Numbered from the stretch's first letter, positions 46,048-55,310 are shown. The stretch: DNA of 64,000 nt from Streptomyces sp. TRM68416 (GCF_014596915.1 NZ_JACVWU010000001.1:372001-436000), one strand, 5' to 3'. Program-made: numbers and translations. Notes: generated by a model from the letters alone, not told the origin.

Positions 46048-46668
46048 TCACGCCTCCCGGAGGCAGTCGAACGCGGTGCGCAGCAGGTCGTGCGCCACGG
46101 CCGGGGTGCGCTCCTCCTCCGGCAGACCGGCGTAGGCGAACAGCGCGGAGCGCATCGCGCCGACGGCGGCCCGGGCCAGCACGGCCGCGCGCAGCGGCGT
46201 GGCCGCGTCGGGATCGCGCGCGGCGAGCCGCTCCCGCAGCGCGGCGGCGAGGCCGTCCTCGAACTGGCTCAGCACCGGCAGGAACTGGCGCACCGGCTGG
46301 CCGGGGAAGCGCTGCGGGGGCCCGCTGAACATCAGTCCGGGCCCGCCGTCGGCGATCAGTTCGAGACAGGCGCCGAGGACGGCGGTGTAGGGATCCTCGG
46401 CGGCGGGGCGGGCGACGACATGGGCCCGCATGACCGGAATGAGGTCCAGGACCTCGTCGAGGACCAGGTCCTCCTTGGAGGGGAAGTAGCGGAAGAAGGT
46501 CCGCTCGGTGACCCCGGCGGCCGCCGCGATGTCCCGCACGGTGGTCTGCGCGTAGCCGCGCTCCTCGAACATGCGGTGGGCGGCCTCCTGGAGGGCCTTG
46601 CGCGTCGCCGCCTTGTGGGCCTCGCGGCGCCCGTGCGGCTCCGCCGAGGGAGTGTCGAGGGTTGCCAT
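46048..46668 (-). CDS. TetR family regulator
   Basis: A 206-residue regulator. The N-terminal HTH is RMFEERGYAQTTVRDIAAAAGVTERTFFRYFPSKEDLV, followed by a helical ligand domain. It lies back-to-back with the DUF2993-MMPL pair, with a perfect 15-bp inverted repeat between, and so probably represses that exporter until a ligand binds. The divergent gap is 74 bp. Confidence 0.9.
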   Translation of the reverse strand: MATLDTPSAEPHGRREAHKAATRKALQEAAHRMFEERGYAQTTVRDIAAAAGVTERTFFRYFPSKEDLVLDEVLDLIPVMRAHVVARPAAEDPYTAVLGACLELIADGGPGLMFSGPPQRFPGQPVRQFLPVLSQFEDGLAAALRERLAARDPDAATPLRAAVLARAAVGAMRSALFAYAGLPEEERTPAVAHDLLRTAFDCLREA

Positions 46669-46699
46669 GCCCGGAGTATCTCAGGCGGAAAACCGACGG

Positions 46700-46731
46700 T
46701 ACAGAATCTGTCAGTCCTGACAGATTCTGTA
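46700..46731. promoter_or_regulatory. TetR operator, perfect 15-bp inverted repeat
   Basis: TACAGAATCTGTCAG (46700-46714) and CTGACAGATTCTGTA (46717-46731) are exact inverse copies separated by 2 bases. Each arm contains the smaller palindrome ACAGAATCTGT or its complement. It covers the promoter of the DUF2993 gene. Confidence 0.85.
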
Positions 46732-46735
46732 TGGT
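46730..46735 (+). promoter_or_regulatory. -10 box of a probable leaderless promoter (DUF2993 gene)
   Basis: TATGGT ends 7 bases before the ATG at 46743 and overlaps the edge of the TetR operator. Confidence 0.5.
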
Positions 46736-46742
46736 GTCAGTC

Positions 46743-47468
46743 ATGACACTTTTTCGGAGGGGGCGTGCGCTCCGCGGGCGGGTCTCCCGCAGGGCCCGTC
46801 TGATCACCCTGGGCGTGGTCGGCGGTCTGCTGGTCGTCGCGGGTGCCGCCGAGGCGGTGGCACGTCATCAGGCGGCCGGCCGGTTCGCGGACCGCATGGA
46901 AGAGCGCCTGCACACCGGCCTCGACGTGGGCTTCGGGCCGACACCGGTGATGCTGCAACTGGCCCGCGGGTCCTTCCCCCGCGTGGAGGTCTCCGGCGAG
47001 GGCGCGACCTTCCGCCGGTTCTCCGGGGTGGACCTGCACGCCGAACTGGCCGACGTGGTCCGCACCGGCGACGGGCTGTCGGTGGCCGACAGCCGGGTCA
47101 GCGCCGAACTGACGGACGCCGCCCTGGCCGGCGCCGTGGCCACGATGACCGACGGCGCCATCGGCGTCGCGGGGGTGAGCACCGACCAGGAGAACGGCGA
47201 ACTGACCGTGCACGCCGGGCCGGCCGGACGGATCGCCGTCGGTTTCCGGCCGGTCCTGCAGAAGGAGGGCATCCGGTTCGAGCGCACCACCGTGCGCGTC
47301 GGCGAGCGCACGGTCCCCGACGCCCTCGCCGGCCAACTGCTCGGAGACACCCCGCAGGAGGTCGACCTGTCCGGACTCCCACTGGACCTGGAGCCGGAAC
47401 GGCTCGCCGTCACCGCCGACGGGCTGCGCCTGGAACTCGCGGGAGGCAGCACCACCGTGAAGGCCTGA
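46743..47468 (+). CDS. DUF2993 (LmeA-like) membrane-anchored protein
   Basis: A 241-residue protein. A basic N-terminus and one membrane helix (LITLGVVGGLLVVAGAAEAVA) are followed by a DUF2993 domain (GPTPVMLQLARGSFPRVEVSGEG, FSGVDLHAELADV, IAVGFRPVLQ). LmeA-type members bind phospholipids or mannolipids at the outer face of the membrane. It is 68 bases upstream of the MMPL gene, suggesting a role in delivering a lipid to that exporter. ATG 46743 fits the leaderless promoter; upstream starts would cross the operator. Confidence 0.83.
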   Translation: MTLFRRGRALRGRVSRRARLITLGVVGGLLVVAGAAEAVARHQAAGRFADRMEERLHTGLDVGFGPTPVMLQLARGSFPRVEVSGEGATFRRFSGVDLHAELADVVRTGDGLSVADSRVSAELTDAALAGAVATMTDGAIGVAGVSTDQENGELTVHAGPAGRIAVGFRPVLQKEGIRFERTTVRVGERTVPDALAGQLLGDTPQEVDLSGLPLDLEPERLAVTADGLRLELAGGSTTVKA

Positions 47469-47536
47469 CCCACCCGGCTTTCCGGTGGCCCCCGTCCCAC
47501 CACCGCACATGCCACTACTGCACGAGGAGCATCTCC

Positions 47537-49759
47537 GTGGCGACTTGGCTCTACCGGCTCGGTCTCGGCGCCTACCGCCGTCGGCGGCTCGTCCTGGCGG
47601 CCTGGCTGGCCGTGCTGGCCGGCGCCGTCTGCGCGCTGGTCGTCGTGGGCGGCAAGCTCGACAACGAGTTCACGATTCCCGGCTCCGAATCCCAGCGGGC
47701 GCAGGACACGATGGCCGAGGACTTCCCGGCCGCCGCGGGCACCAGCGCCCAGATCGTGTTCACCGCGCCCGAGGGCACGAGGATCACCGATCCACGGGCC
47801 ACACAGGGCATCCAGCGCACCCTGGCCGCCGCGCAGGACGCCCCGCAGGTCGCCGCGGTCATCCCACCGGACCGGGCCGGAACCGTCACCCCCGACGGGC
47901 GCACCGCACTCGCCCAGGTCAACTACGACGTCACCCGCTCCGGCCTGGACGACGGCAGCCTCGACGCGCTGGAGGAGACCACCCGGGCCGCCGAGGAGGC
48001 GGGCCTCGAGGTCTCCGTCGGCGGTCAGGCGTACGGAAACGGCGTGCTCACCCCCACCGTCCTCGAACTGCTCGGCGTGGTCGTCGCGTTGGCGGTGCTC
48101 GCCCTCACCTTCGGCTCGCTGCTCGCCGCCGGGATGCCGCTGCTGACCGCCTTCGTCGGCATCGGCACCGGGCTCGCCGGGCTGCTGGCGGTGTCCTCGG
48201 GGGTGACGGTGTCGTCGACCGCGCTGAGCCTGGCGCTGATGCTCGGGCTCGCCGTCGGCATCGACTACGCCCTGTTCGTGCTCTCCCGGCACCGGGCCCA
48301 GCTCGCCCGGGGCATGGAGCCGCGCGAGTCGGCGGGACGCGCGGTCGGCACGGCCGGCAGCGCGGTGGCCTTCGCCGGGACGACGGTCGTCATCGCGCTG
48401 GTCGGACTGGCCGTGGTGCGGATCCCGTTCCTGACGGTCATGGGCCTGAGCGCGGCGGCGACGGTGCTCATCGCCGTGCTGGTGGCGGTGACGCTGCTGC
48501 CGGCGCTGTTCGGCCTCGCGGGGGCGCGGCTCGCGCCGCGTCCGGGGTCGCGGGCGGCGCGACGGGCGGCCGCGAGCGCCGGCGGGGAGGAGGCCGGGAA
48601 GGTCATGGGGCGGCGCTGGGCCCGGCTCGTCACCCGGCGCCCGCTGCTCGTCGTCGTCGGCGCGGTCGCCGCGCTGGTGACCCTCGCGCTGCCCGCCGCC
48701 GATCTGCGGCTCGCGCTGCCCGACAACGGCACGGCGGCGCACGGAACCTCGCAGCGCGAGACGTACGACACCGTCGGCGAGGCCTTCGGGCCCGGCTTCA
48801 ACGGGCCGCTGCTCGTGCTCGTCGAGGCGGACTCCCCCGGCGAGGCCGGGCAGGGGCAGGCGGCCGCGGTCGCGGGGCGGCTGCAGGAGCTGCCGGGCGT
48901 GGTGAAGGTCGGCCAACCGCAGTACGCGGCCGAGTCCGGGCGGGCGGTGATCCAGGTCGTGCCCGAGGGCGGACCGCAGGACGAGTCCACCCAGGACCTG
49001 GTGGACGCCGTCCGCGACGACGCGCCCGCCGTCGAGCGGGAGACCGGCGCCGCCGTCTCGGTCACCGGCACCACGGCGATCGGCATCGACGTCTCCGACC
49101 GGCTGAGCTCCTCGCTGCTGCCGTTCGCGGCCGTGGTCGTCGGGCTCTGTCTCGTGCTTCTGCTGCTGGTGTTCCGTTCCCTGGTCGTGCCCGTCAAGGC
49201 GACCGTCGGCTTCCTGCTGTCGGTCGCGGCGTCCTTCGGCGCGGTCGTGGCCGTCTTCCAGTGGGGCTGGCTCGCCGACGCGCTGGACGTGGCCCGGACC
49301 GGACCCGTCGTCAGCTTCCTGCCGATCGTGCTGATGGCGGTGCTCTTCGGCCTGGCGATGGACTACGAGGTGTTCCTGGTGTCCGGCATGCGCGAGGAGT
49401 GGGTGCGTACCGGGCGGGCCAAGGACGCGGTGGTCGACGGGGCGGGGCATGCCTCGCGGGTGGTGACGGCGGCGGCGCTCATCATGTTCTTCGTCTTCGC
49501 CAGCTTCGTGACGACGGAGGACGCCATCGTCAAACCCATCGCGTTCTCCCTGGCGTTCGGCGTGCTGGTGGACGCGTTCGTCGTGCGGATGACCCTCGTG
49601 CCGGCGGTCCTGGCGATGGTGGGACGCGGCGCCTGGTGGCTGCCACGCGGCCTCGACCGGCTGCTGCCGGACCTGGACATCGAGGGCGCCCGGCTGCACG
49701 AGCCGGACCGGGCCGAACCCGCGCGACCGCTGACCGAAATCAACGCCGGCTCTGGCTGA
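47537..49759 (+). CDS. MMPL family exporter
   Basis: A 740-residue RND-superfamily exporter with two similar halves. Each half has one N-terminal helix, an external porter loop and five grouped helices. The proton-relay motifs are GLAVGIDYALFVLSRHR (first half) and GLAMDYEVFLVSGMREEW (second half). MMPL proteins export lipids and polyketides; the mycobacterial MmpL8 exports sulfolipid. Here it is under probable TetR control and lies just upstream of a sulfated-polyketide-type cluster. GTG at 47537 follows GAGGAG. Confidence 0.9.
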   Translation: MATWLYRLGLGAYRRRRLVLAAWLAVLAGAVCALVVVGGKLDNEFTIPGSESQRAQDTMAEDFPAAAGTSAQIVFTAPEGTRITDPRATQGIQRTLAAAQDAPQVAAVIPPDRAGTVTPDGRTALAQVNYDVTRSGLDDGSLDALEETTRAAEEAGLEVSVGGQAYGNGVLTPTVLELLGVVVALAVLALTFGSLLAAGMPLLTAFVGIGTGLAGLLAVSSGVTVSSTALSLALMLGLAVGIDYALFVLSRHRAQLARGMEPRESAGRAVGTAGSAVAFAGTTVVIALVGLAVVRIPFLTVMGLSAAATVLIAVLVAVTLLPALFGLAGARLAPRPGSRAARRAAASAGGEEAGKVMGRRWARLVTRRPLLVVVGAVAALVTLALPAADLRLALPDNGTAAHGTSQRETYDTVGEAFGPGFNGPLLVLVEADSPGEAGQGQAAAVAGRLQELPGVVKVGQPQYAAESGRAVIQVVPEGGPQDESTQDLVDAVRDDAPAVERETGAAVSVTGTTAIGIDVSDRLSSSLLPFAAVVVGLCLVLLLLVFRSLVVPVKATVGFLLSVAASFGAVVAVFQWGWLADALDVARTGPVVSFLPIVLMAVLFGLAMDYEVFLVSGMREEWVRTGRAKDAVVDGAGHASRVVTAAALIMFFVFASFVTTEDAIVKPIAFSLAFGVLVDAFVVRMTLVPAVLAMVGRGAWWLPRGLDRLLPDLDIEGARLHEPDRAEPARPLTEINAGSG

Positions 49760-49810
49760 ATTAGCCAAGGACTCTTTTCCAGACATCGAAACCGGGCCGG
49801 AAAACACGGC

Positions 49811-49855
49811 GCCGGTCCGCCTGCCGGGTTTACCGGGAGGTGGACCGGCGTTTTT
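49811..49855 (+). terminator. hairpin with U-tract after the MMPL gene
   Basis: A 12-bp stem GCCGGTCCGCCT / AGGTGGACCGGC (one G-U pair) at 49811-49822 and 49838-49849 is followed by TTTTT. A classical intrinsic terminator, rare in this genome, isolates the polyketide locus from the exporter genes. Confidence 0.85.
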
Positions 49856-50138
49856 GCGTCGCTCAATGTTACCGGCGAGGAAATTTACTCCGGAATATTT
49901 GATTCCACTAGAAGGCCTGTGTTTGACTGAAGTCACCGGATGAACACGACATCCGGATCGAACGGGGGAGAGCAAGACCATTCTTCTTTCCATCTCCATG
50001 CGCCCTTGAGGCGCATTTCACCTGACCGTCTGACCTGCGCAAAGGTGCCTTGTCAGAGGTCATCGGCACGCACGATTCCCTCTCCCGCCGTCGGAACCAC
50101 GCGGCTGTTTCACGCTGCCCGAAAACAAGGGAACACGC
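49856..50138 (+). promoter_or_regulatory. A/T-rich leader of the type III PKS operon
   Basis: This gene-free stretch is the most A/T-rich part of the region. It holds GGAATATTTGATTCC-like sequence near 49890, a possible -35 TTGACT (49923), a CCGGAT/ATCCGG dyad (49936-49956), a small hairpin ATGCGCC/GGCGCAT (49998-50016) and a spaced dyad TGACCT (50031-50036) with AGGTCA (50057-50062). The promoter is not pinned down. AAGGGA precedes the PKS start by 7 bases. Confidence 0.45.
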
Positions 50139-51224
50139 ATGCATCTCGAAGAGAAAATCGCCCCTGCCCGCCATGGACTGCGCGCCGCCGCGCGTCCTGT
50201 CATCACCGGCTCCTCCCATTCATTTCCGGATACCCGGAGCAGCCAGGACGACCTGTGGCAGGAATTCTTCCTGGACCACTACGACGGTTTTCCGCTGGCC
50301 CGCCGGATATTCGAGAATTCCGGAATCAGCTCCCGCTCCACGGCCGTGGACCCGCGCGCCGAGAAGGAGGTGTCCGGCTGGAGCACCGGACAGCGCATGG
50401 AGCGCTACATCGAGGAGGCCGTGCCCCTCGGCAGGCGCACCGTCGAGAACGCGCTCGAGTCCGCGGGCCTCTCCCCCTCGGACGTGGGCCTGCTGGCCGT
50501 CGCCTCCTGCACCGGCTACACCACCCCCGGCCTGGACTTAAGGCTCGCCGACGAGCTGGGCATGAGCAGCAAGGTCCAGCGGCTGTTCATCGGCCACATG
50601 GGCTGCTACGCCGCCGTCCCCTCGCTCGGCGCCGTCTCCGACTTCGTCGCCTCGCGCGGCCGGCCGGCGGTACTGCTCTGCCTGGAGCTGACCTCGCTGC
50701 ACGTCCAGCCGCCCAGCCGGGACATCGAGCAGATCGTGGCGCACGCGCTGTTCGCCGACGCCGCGGCGGCCGTCGTCCTGGAGCCGGACGCCGGCAGCGG
50801 CTTCGAGGTCATCGACGTCGTCGCGGTCACCGACCACAGCACCGCCGACCACATGAGCTGGCAGATCACCGACCTCGGCTTCAAGATGGGCCTGTCCCCG
50901 AAGGTCCCGGACGTGCTCGCCCAGCACGTCGGCGAGGTGGTCCGCGACCAGCTCCTCGCGCCGCACGGGCTCACGCCCGAGGAGGTCACCGGCTGGGCCG
51001 TCCACCCGGGCGGCAAGCGCATCCTCGAAGTCGTCGGCGAGCGGCTCGACCTGCCCGCCGGGGCACTGGACGCCTCCTACGGCGTCCTCGACGAATGCGG
51101 CAACTGCTCCTCCCCCACCGTCCTGATGGTCCTCCAGCGCCTCCCGCGCACCGACGGCCCGGTGGTCGCCATGGCCTTCGGCCCGGGCCTCACCCTCTAC
51201 GCGGCCCTGCTGCGCCGGTCCTGA
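50139..51224 (+). CDS. type III polyketide synthase
   Basis: A 361-residue chalcone-synthase-like enzyme. The catalytic triad is Cys156 (GHMGCYAAVP), His289 (WAVHPGGKRI) and Asn322 (DECGNCSSPTV), and the C-terminal GFGPG loop is AFGPGLTLY. Such enzymes make pyrones, resorcinols or phloroglucinols from acyl-CoA and malonyl-CoA. Codon 134 is TTA (50538-50540), so translation probably needs the bldA tRNA. It lies upstream of a sulfotransferase and PAPS-forming genes, a pairing reminiscent of the cpz6/cpz8 genes of caprazamycin, where a type III PKS product is sulfated. The starter unit is unknown. Confidence 0.93.
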   Translation: MHLEEKIAPARHGLRAAARPVITGSSHSFPDTRSSQDDLWQEFFLDHYDGFPLARRIFENSGISSRSTAVDPRAEKEVSGWSTGQRMERYIEEAVPLGRRTVENALESAGLSPSDVGLLAVASCTGYTTPGLDLRLADELGMSSKVQRLFIGHMGCYAAVPSLGAVSDFVASRGRPAVLLCLELTSLHVQPPSRDIEQIVAHALFADAAAAVVLEPDAGSGFEVIDVVAVTDHSTADHMSWQITDLGFKMGLSPKVPDVLAQHVGEVVRDQLLAPHGLTPEEVTGWAVHPGGKRILEVVGERLDLPAGALDASYGVLDECGNCSSPTVLMVLQRLPRTDGPVVAMAFGPGLTLYAALLRRS

Positions 51225-51360
51225 CACCGGCCGGGGCACCCACGGCCGGCACCGCCGCCGGCCCGCCCGAAGCACCTTCCCGCACGACCCACGGACATCG
51301 ACTCACGGTCATCGACGCACCGTCATCGCCCCAAGGACGCACGGAAGGAACAGCTGCGCC

Positions 51361-52473
51361 ATGCCCATACCGACCCCACCGGGCCAGGTCTTCGTCACCG
51401 GCACCGGACGCTGCGGCTCGACGCTGGTCTCCGAGCTGCTGCGCGAGCACCCGCAGGTGCTCAGCCTGTCGGAGCTCTTCAACCACCTCACGGACATGTA
51501 CCGGATCACCGCCCGGGTCTTCCCCGAAGGCCCCCTCACGGCCGCGGAGTTCTGGGACGTCCTGTCCTCCCGCAACACCGTCAACCGGCTGCTGACCGCG
51601 AACGGCCTCGCCCCCCGGGAGGTCCTCTACCGCCCCTCCCCGGCCACCCGCTTCCAGGCCGACACCGGCATCCCGGCCGTCCTGCTGACCACGCTCCCCC
51701 ACCTCACCGACACCCCCGACGAGCTGTACGACGAACTGGAGACGGCCGTCGCCGAGTTCCCGGACGCCCGGGCCGGCGAGCACTACCTGCGCCTGTTCGG
51801 CTGGCTGTGCGCCCGCTTCGGCAAGACGCTGTGGGCCGAGCGCAGCGGCGGCTCGCTCATCCTCGCCGGGCAGTTCCGCGAGCACTTCCCCGACGCCCGC
51901 TATCTGCACATCGTGCGCGACGGCCGCGACACCGCGCTGTCGATGAGCCGCCACACCGGCTTCCGGATGGCGGCGGTGGTGATGGCACTGCACCTCACCC
52001 TCGGCCACGACCCGTACGCCGAGACGCCCGCGCTGGACGCCGAACGGGACCTGGGCTTCGTACCGGACGAACTGGTGCCGTTCCTGCCGGACCGCTTCGA
52101 CGCCGACGCCGTACGCGACTACCGGCTGCCCGTCTCGCTGTTCGGCACCTACTGGGCCGACGAGATGCAGCGGGGCATGGAGGCGATGGCCGCGCTGCCG
52201 CAGGAGAACGTGCTGCACGTCTGGTACGAGGACCTGCTCGCCGCGCCCGAGGAGTCCCTGCACCGCATCGGCGAGTTCCTCGGCGCGGACTTCGTGGACA
52301 GCGACTGGGAGCGCCGGAGCGCGGCCAAGGTGAACGCGCCCTCGTCCTCCTGGCGTGACCTGCCCGACGCCGAGCGCGAGGAGCTGGACCAGGCGTGCGC
52401 CGCCGGGTTCTCGGTGCTCGCCGCGCACGGTGTCGTCCCCATGGCCACCGCGACGGCAAGGAGCAGCGCATGA
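51361..52473 (+). CDS. PAPS-dependent sulfotransferase
   Basis: A 370-residue sulfotransferase-fold protein. The 5'-phosphosulfate loop is TGTGRCGSTLVSELL (about 13-27) and the 3'-phosphate-binding segment is YLHIVRDGRDTALSMSRH (181-198), so PAPS is the likely donor. A candidate active-site region is LWAERSGGS. Stf-type enzymes sulfate lipids or polyketides. The substrate is probably the product of the adjacent type III PKS. GGAAGGAA lies upstream of the ATG. The stop overlaps the APS kinase start (ATGA). Confidence 0.9.
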   Translation: MPIPTPPGQVFVTGTGRCGSTLVSELLREHPQVLSLSELFNHLTDMYRITARVFPEGPLTAAEFWDVLSSRNTVNRLLTANGLAPREVLYRPSPATRFQADTGIPAVLLTTLPHLTDTPDELYDELETAVAEFPDARAGEHYLRLFGWLCARFGKTLWAERSGGSLILAGQFREHFPDARYLHIVRDGRDTALSMSRHTGFRMAAVVMALHLTLGHDPYAETPALDAERDLGFVPDELVPFLPDRFDADAVRDYRLPVSLFGTYWADEMQRGMEAMAALPQENVLHVWYEDLLAAPEESLHRIGEFLGADFVDSDWERRSAAKVNAPSSSWRDLPDAEREELDQACAAGFSVLAAHGVVPMATATARSSA

Positions 52474-53018
52474 GGACCCCGCCCACCCCGGGCGCCACGG
52501 TGTGGCTGACCGGGCTGCCCAGCTCCGGCAAGACGACCCTGGCCCAGGCCCTGGCCAGCCGCCTCACCCGGGAAGGGCACCGGGTCGAAGTCCTCGACGG
52601 TGACGAGATACGCACCTTCCTCAGCGCGGGCCTCGGCTTCACCCGCGAGGACCGGGACACCAACGTGCAGCGCATCGGCCTGGTCGCCGAGGTGCTGGCG
52701 CGCAACGGCATCCTGGTGCTGGTCCCGGTCATCGCGCCGTACGCCGACAGCCGGGAGGCGGTCCGCAAACGGCACGAGGCGAGCGCCACCCCGTATCTGG
52801 AGGTGCATGTCGCCACCCCGCTCCAGGTGTGCGCCGTACGCGATGTGAAGGGCCTGTACGCGCAGGCCCGCGCCGGACGGCTGTCCGGCCTCACCGGCAT
52901 CGACGACCCCTACGAGCCGCCGCAGACGCCGGACGCGAAGGTGGAGACCCAGATGCAGTCCGTGGACGAGTCGGTGGACGCCGTGCACGCGCTGATGGCC
53001 GAAAGGGGGCTGCTGTGA
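52470..53018 (+). CDS. cysC: adenylylsulfate (APS) kinase
   Basis: A 182-residue kinase that turns APS and ATP into PAPS. The Walker A motif is GLPSSGKT (15-22); DGDEIR (43-48) and the GFTREDRDTNVQRIG region are typical. It overlaps the sulfotransferase and cysD by 4 bases each, so PAPS formation and use are made together. Confidence 0.93.
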   Translation: MRTPPTPGATVWLTGLPSSGKTTLAQALASRLTREGHRVEVLDGDEIRTFLSAGLGFTREDRDTNVQRIGLVAEVLARNGILVLVPVIAPYADSREAVRKRHEASATPYLEVHVATPLQVCAVRDVKGLYAQARAGRLSGLTGIDDPYEPPQTPDAKVETQMQSVDESVDAVHALMAERGLL

Positions 53019-53923
53019 CGGCGGTGGCCGCCCGGCTGGGGCACACCGACGTCCTGGAGTCGGAGGCGGCGTACATCTTCCGCGAGGTGGCCGGCGAGTT
53101 CGAGCGGCCGGTGCTGCTGTTCTCCGGCGGCAAGGACTCCGTGGTGATGCTGCACCTGGCGCTGAAGGCGTTCGCGCCCGCGCCGCCGCCGTTCGCGCTG
53201 CTGCACGTGGACACCGGGCACAACTTCCCGGAGGTCCTCGCCTACCGCGACCGGGTGGTGGCCACCCACGGGCTCACCCTCCACGTGGCGTCCGTGCAGG
53301 ACTACATCGACCGCGGTGTGCTGCGCGAACGTCCCGACGGCACCCGCAACCCGCTCCAGACGCTGCCGCTGCTGGAGGCCATCAGCGGCGGCGGGTTCGA
53401 CGCGGTGTTCGGCGGCGGGCGGCGCGACGAGGAGAAGGCCCGCGCCAAGGAGCGGGTGTTCTCCCTGCGGGACGAGTTCGGCACCTGGGACCCGCGCCGC
53501 CAGCGGCCGGAGCTGTGGCAGCTGTACAACGGCCGCCACCTGCCCGGCGAGCACGTGCGCGTCTTCCCGCTGTCCAACTGGACCGAGCTGGACGTGTGGC
53601 AGTACATCGCCCGCGAGGGCATCGAGCTGCCGTCCATCTACTTCGCGCACGAGCGGGAGGTGTTCCTGCGGTCCGGGATGTGGCTGGCGCCGGGCGACTG
53701 GGGCGGCCCGAAGGACGGCGAGCCGGTGGAGAAGCGCCGGGTGCGCTACCGCACCGTCGGCGACATGTCCTGCACCGGCGCCGTGCTGTCCGAGGCGTCC
53801 TCGGTCGACGAGGTGATCGTCGAGATCACCGCCTCCCGGCTCACCGAGCGCGGCGCCACCCGCGCCGACGACCGGCTGTCGGAGGCCGCGATGGAGGACC
53901 GCAAACGCGAGGGGTACTTCTGA
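53015..53923 (+). CDS. cysD: sulfate adenylyltransferase subunit 2
   Basis: A 302-residue ATP sulfurylase small subunit. The PP-loop is LLFSGGKDSVVMLHLA (about 34-49), with HVDTGHNFPEV, GGGRRDEEKARAKER and FPLSNWTELDVWQYI in the usual order. With CysN it makes APS from sulfate and ATP. The GTG start overlaps the cysC stop (GTGA). Confidence 0.95.
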   Translation: MTAVAARLGHTDVLESEAAYIFREVAGEFERPVLLFSGGKDSVVMLHLALKAFAPAPPPFALLHVDTGHNFPEVLAYRDRVVATHGLTLHVASVQDYIDRGVLRERPDGTRNPLQTLPLLEAISGGGFDAVFGGGRRDEEKARAKERVFSLRDEFGTWDPRRQRPELWQLYNGRHLPGEHVRVFPLSNWTELDVWQYIAREGIELPSIYFAHEREVFLRSGMWLAPGDWGGPKDGEPVEKRRVRYRTVGDMSCTGAVLSEASSVDEVIVEITASRLTERGATRADDRLSEAAMEDRKREGYF

Positions 53924-53924
53924 C

Positions 53925-55310
53925 ATGACCGTGGACGTGACCGCCCCGGGCCATCCCCCTCATTTCACCGCAGCCCTGATGGTGCGCGACATCTTCCAGG
54001 AAGCCAGGTCCCGGCTGACCGCCGGGCCGGGCGCGCAGAAAGGACGCGTGAACCCCATGTCCACCGCCCTGCCCTCCGAGACGACCGCGGCCGAGGCCGA
54101 CCTGCTGCGCTGGGCCACCGCCGGCTCGGTGGACGACGGCAAGTCCACCCTCGTGGGCCGGCTGCTGCACGACTCCAAGTCCGTCCTCGCCGACCAACTG
54201 GAGGCCGTCGCCCGCGTGTCCTCCGGCGAGGGCCCCGACCTGGCCCTGCTCACCGACGGGCTGCGCGCCGAGCGCGAGCAGGGCATCACCATCGACGTCG
54301 CCTACCGCTACTTCGCCACGCCCCGGCGCCGGTTCATCCTGGCCGACACCCCCGGGCACGTGCAGTACACCCGGAACATGGTCACCGGCGCCTCCACGGC
54401 CACGCTGACCGTGATCCTCGTCGACGCCCGCAAGGGCGTGGTGGAGCAGACCCGGCGGCACGCGGCCGTGGCGGCGCTGCTGCGGGTGCCGCACGTGGTC
54501 CTCGCCGTCAACAAGATGGACCTCGTCGGCTACGAGCGGCCCGTGTTCGAGGAGATCGCCGGGGAATTCGCCCGGCTCGCCGCCGGGCTCGGCATCCCCG
54601 AGGTCACCGCGATCCCGATCTCCGCGCTCGCCGGTGACAACGTCGTCGAGCCGTCCACCCGCATGGACTGGTACGCCGGCCCGACCGTCCTCGCCCACCT
54701 GGAGAACGTCCCCGTCACCGACGAGGCACCCGACGGACCCGCCCGGTTCCCGGTCCAGTACGTCATCCGCTCCGGCGACACACGCCTCTACGCCGGCCAG
54801 GTCGCCGCCGGTGCGCTGCGGGTCGGCGACCGGGTCACCGTGCTGCCGTCGGGGCGCACCACCACCGTCGCGGGCATCGACGTACTGGGCGCACCGGCCG
54901 AGCGGCTCCGCTCGCCGCAGTCCGGGGCGCTGCGGCTCGCCGACGACCTGGACGTCTCCCGGGGCGACCTGATCGTGCCGGCGGCGGCGCCGCCGACGAT
55001 GTCCCGGGACGTCGAGGCCGCCGTGTGCCATCTGCACGAGCGGCCGCTCGAACCCGGTGACCAGGTGCTGCTGAAGCACACCACGCGCACCGTGCGCGCG
55101 GTGGTGCGCCGGGTCCCCGGGGCGGAGCGGCTGGAGCTGAACGAGATCGGACAGGTCCAGCTGCGCACCGCCGAACGGCTGGCCTTCGACCGGTACGAGG
55201 ACAGCAGGCGCACCGGCTCCTTCGTACTGATCGACCCGGCCGACGGCGCCACGCTGAGCGCCGGCATGGTCGGCGCGACCGCTCCGGGACCCCCCGATGC
55301 GGCTGCCTGA
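53925..55310 (+). CDS. cysN: sulfate adenylyltransferase subunit 1, GTPase
   Basis: A 461-residue GTPase subunit of ATP sulfurylase. G1 is GSVDDGKST (67-75), then DTPGHVQYTRNMVTGAS (G3) and NKMD (G4), with EF-Tu-like domains after. The start at 53925, one base after the cysD stop, gives a 44-residue N-terminal extension (VTAPGHPPHFTAALMVRDIF and onward) not usual in CysN. An internal ATG at 54057 with AGGA upstream gives the normal length, so either start may be used. No fused CysC domain is present; cysC is separate. Confidence 0.93.
   Translation: MTVDVTAPGHPPHFTAALMVRDIFQEARSRLTAGPGAQKGRVNPMSTALPSETTAAEADLLRWATAGSVDDGKSTLVGRLLHDSKSVLADQLEAVARVSSGEGPDLALLTDGLRAEREQGITIDVAYRYFATPRRRFILADTPGHVQYTRNMVTGASTATLTVILVDARKGVVEQTRRHAAVAALLRVPHVVLAVNKMDLVGYERPVFEEIAGEFARLAAGLGIPEVTAIPISALAGDNVVEPSTRMDWYAGPTVLAHLENVPVTDEAPDGPARFPVQYVIRSGDTRLYAGQVAAGALRVGDRVTVLPSGRTTTVAGIDVLGAPAERLRSPQSGALRLADDLDVSRGDLIVPAAAPPTMSRDVEAAVCHLHERPLEPGDQVLLKHTTRTVRAVVRRVPGAERLELNEIGQVQLRTAERLAFDRYEDSRRTGSFVLIDPADGATLSAGMVGATAPGPPDAAA

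Noticed and set aside
46868..49999. A 1043-residue minus-strand frame
   Set aside because: Shadow of the DUF2993 and MMPL genes; it has His/Asp/Arg-rich low complexity typical of the antisense of high-G+C genes.
49856..50138. Possible S-box or sulfur-related riboswitch before the PKS
   Set aside because: The small hairpins do not form the conserved core of any sulfur riboswitch I know, and none has the expected terminator pairing.
49940..50138. An upstream ATG giving a longer frame into the PKS region
   Set aside because: It is out of frame with the PKS, has no domain, and the ATG at 50139 has a proper ribosome binding site and normal length.
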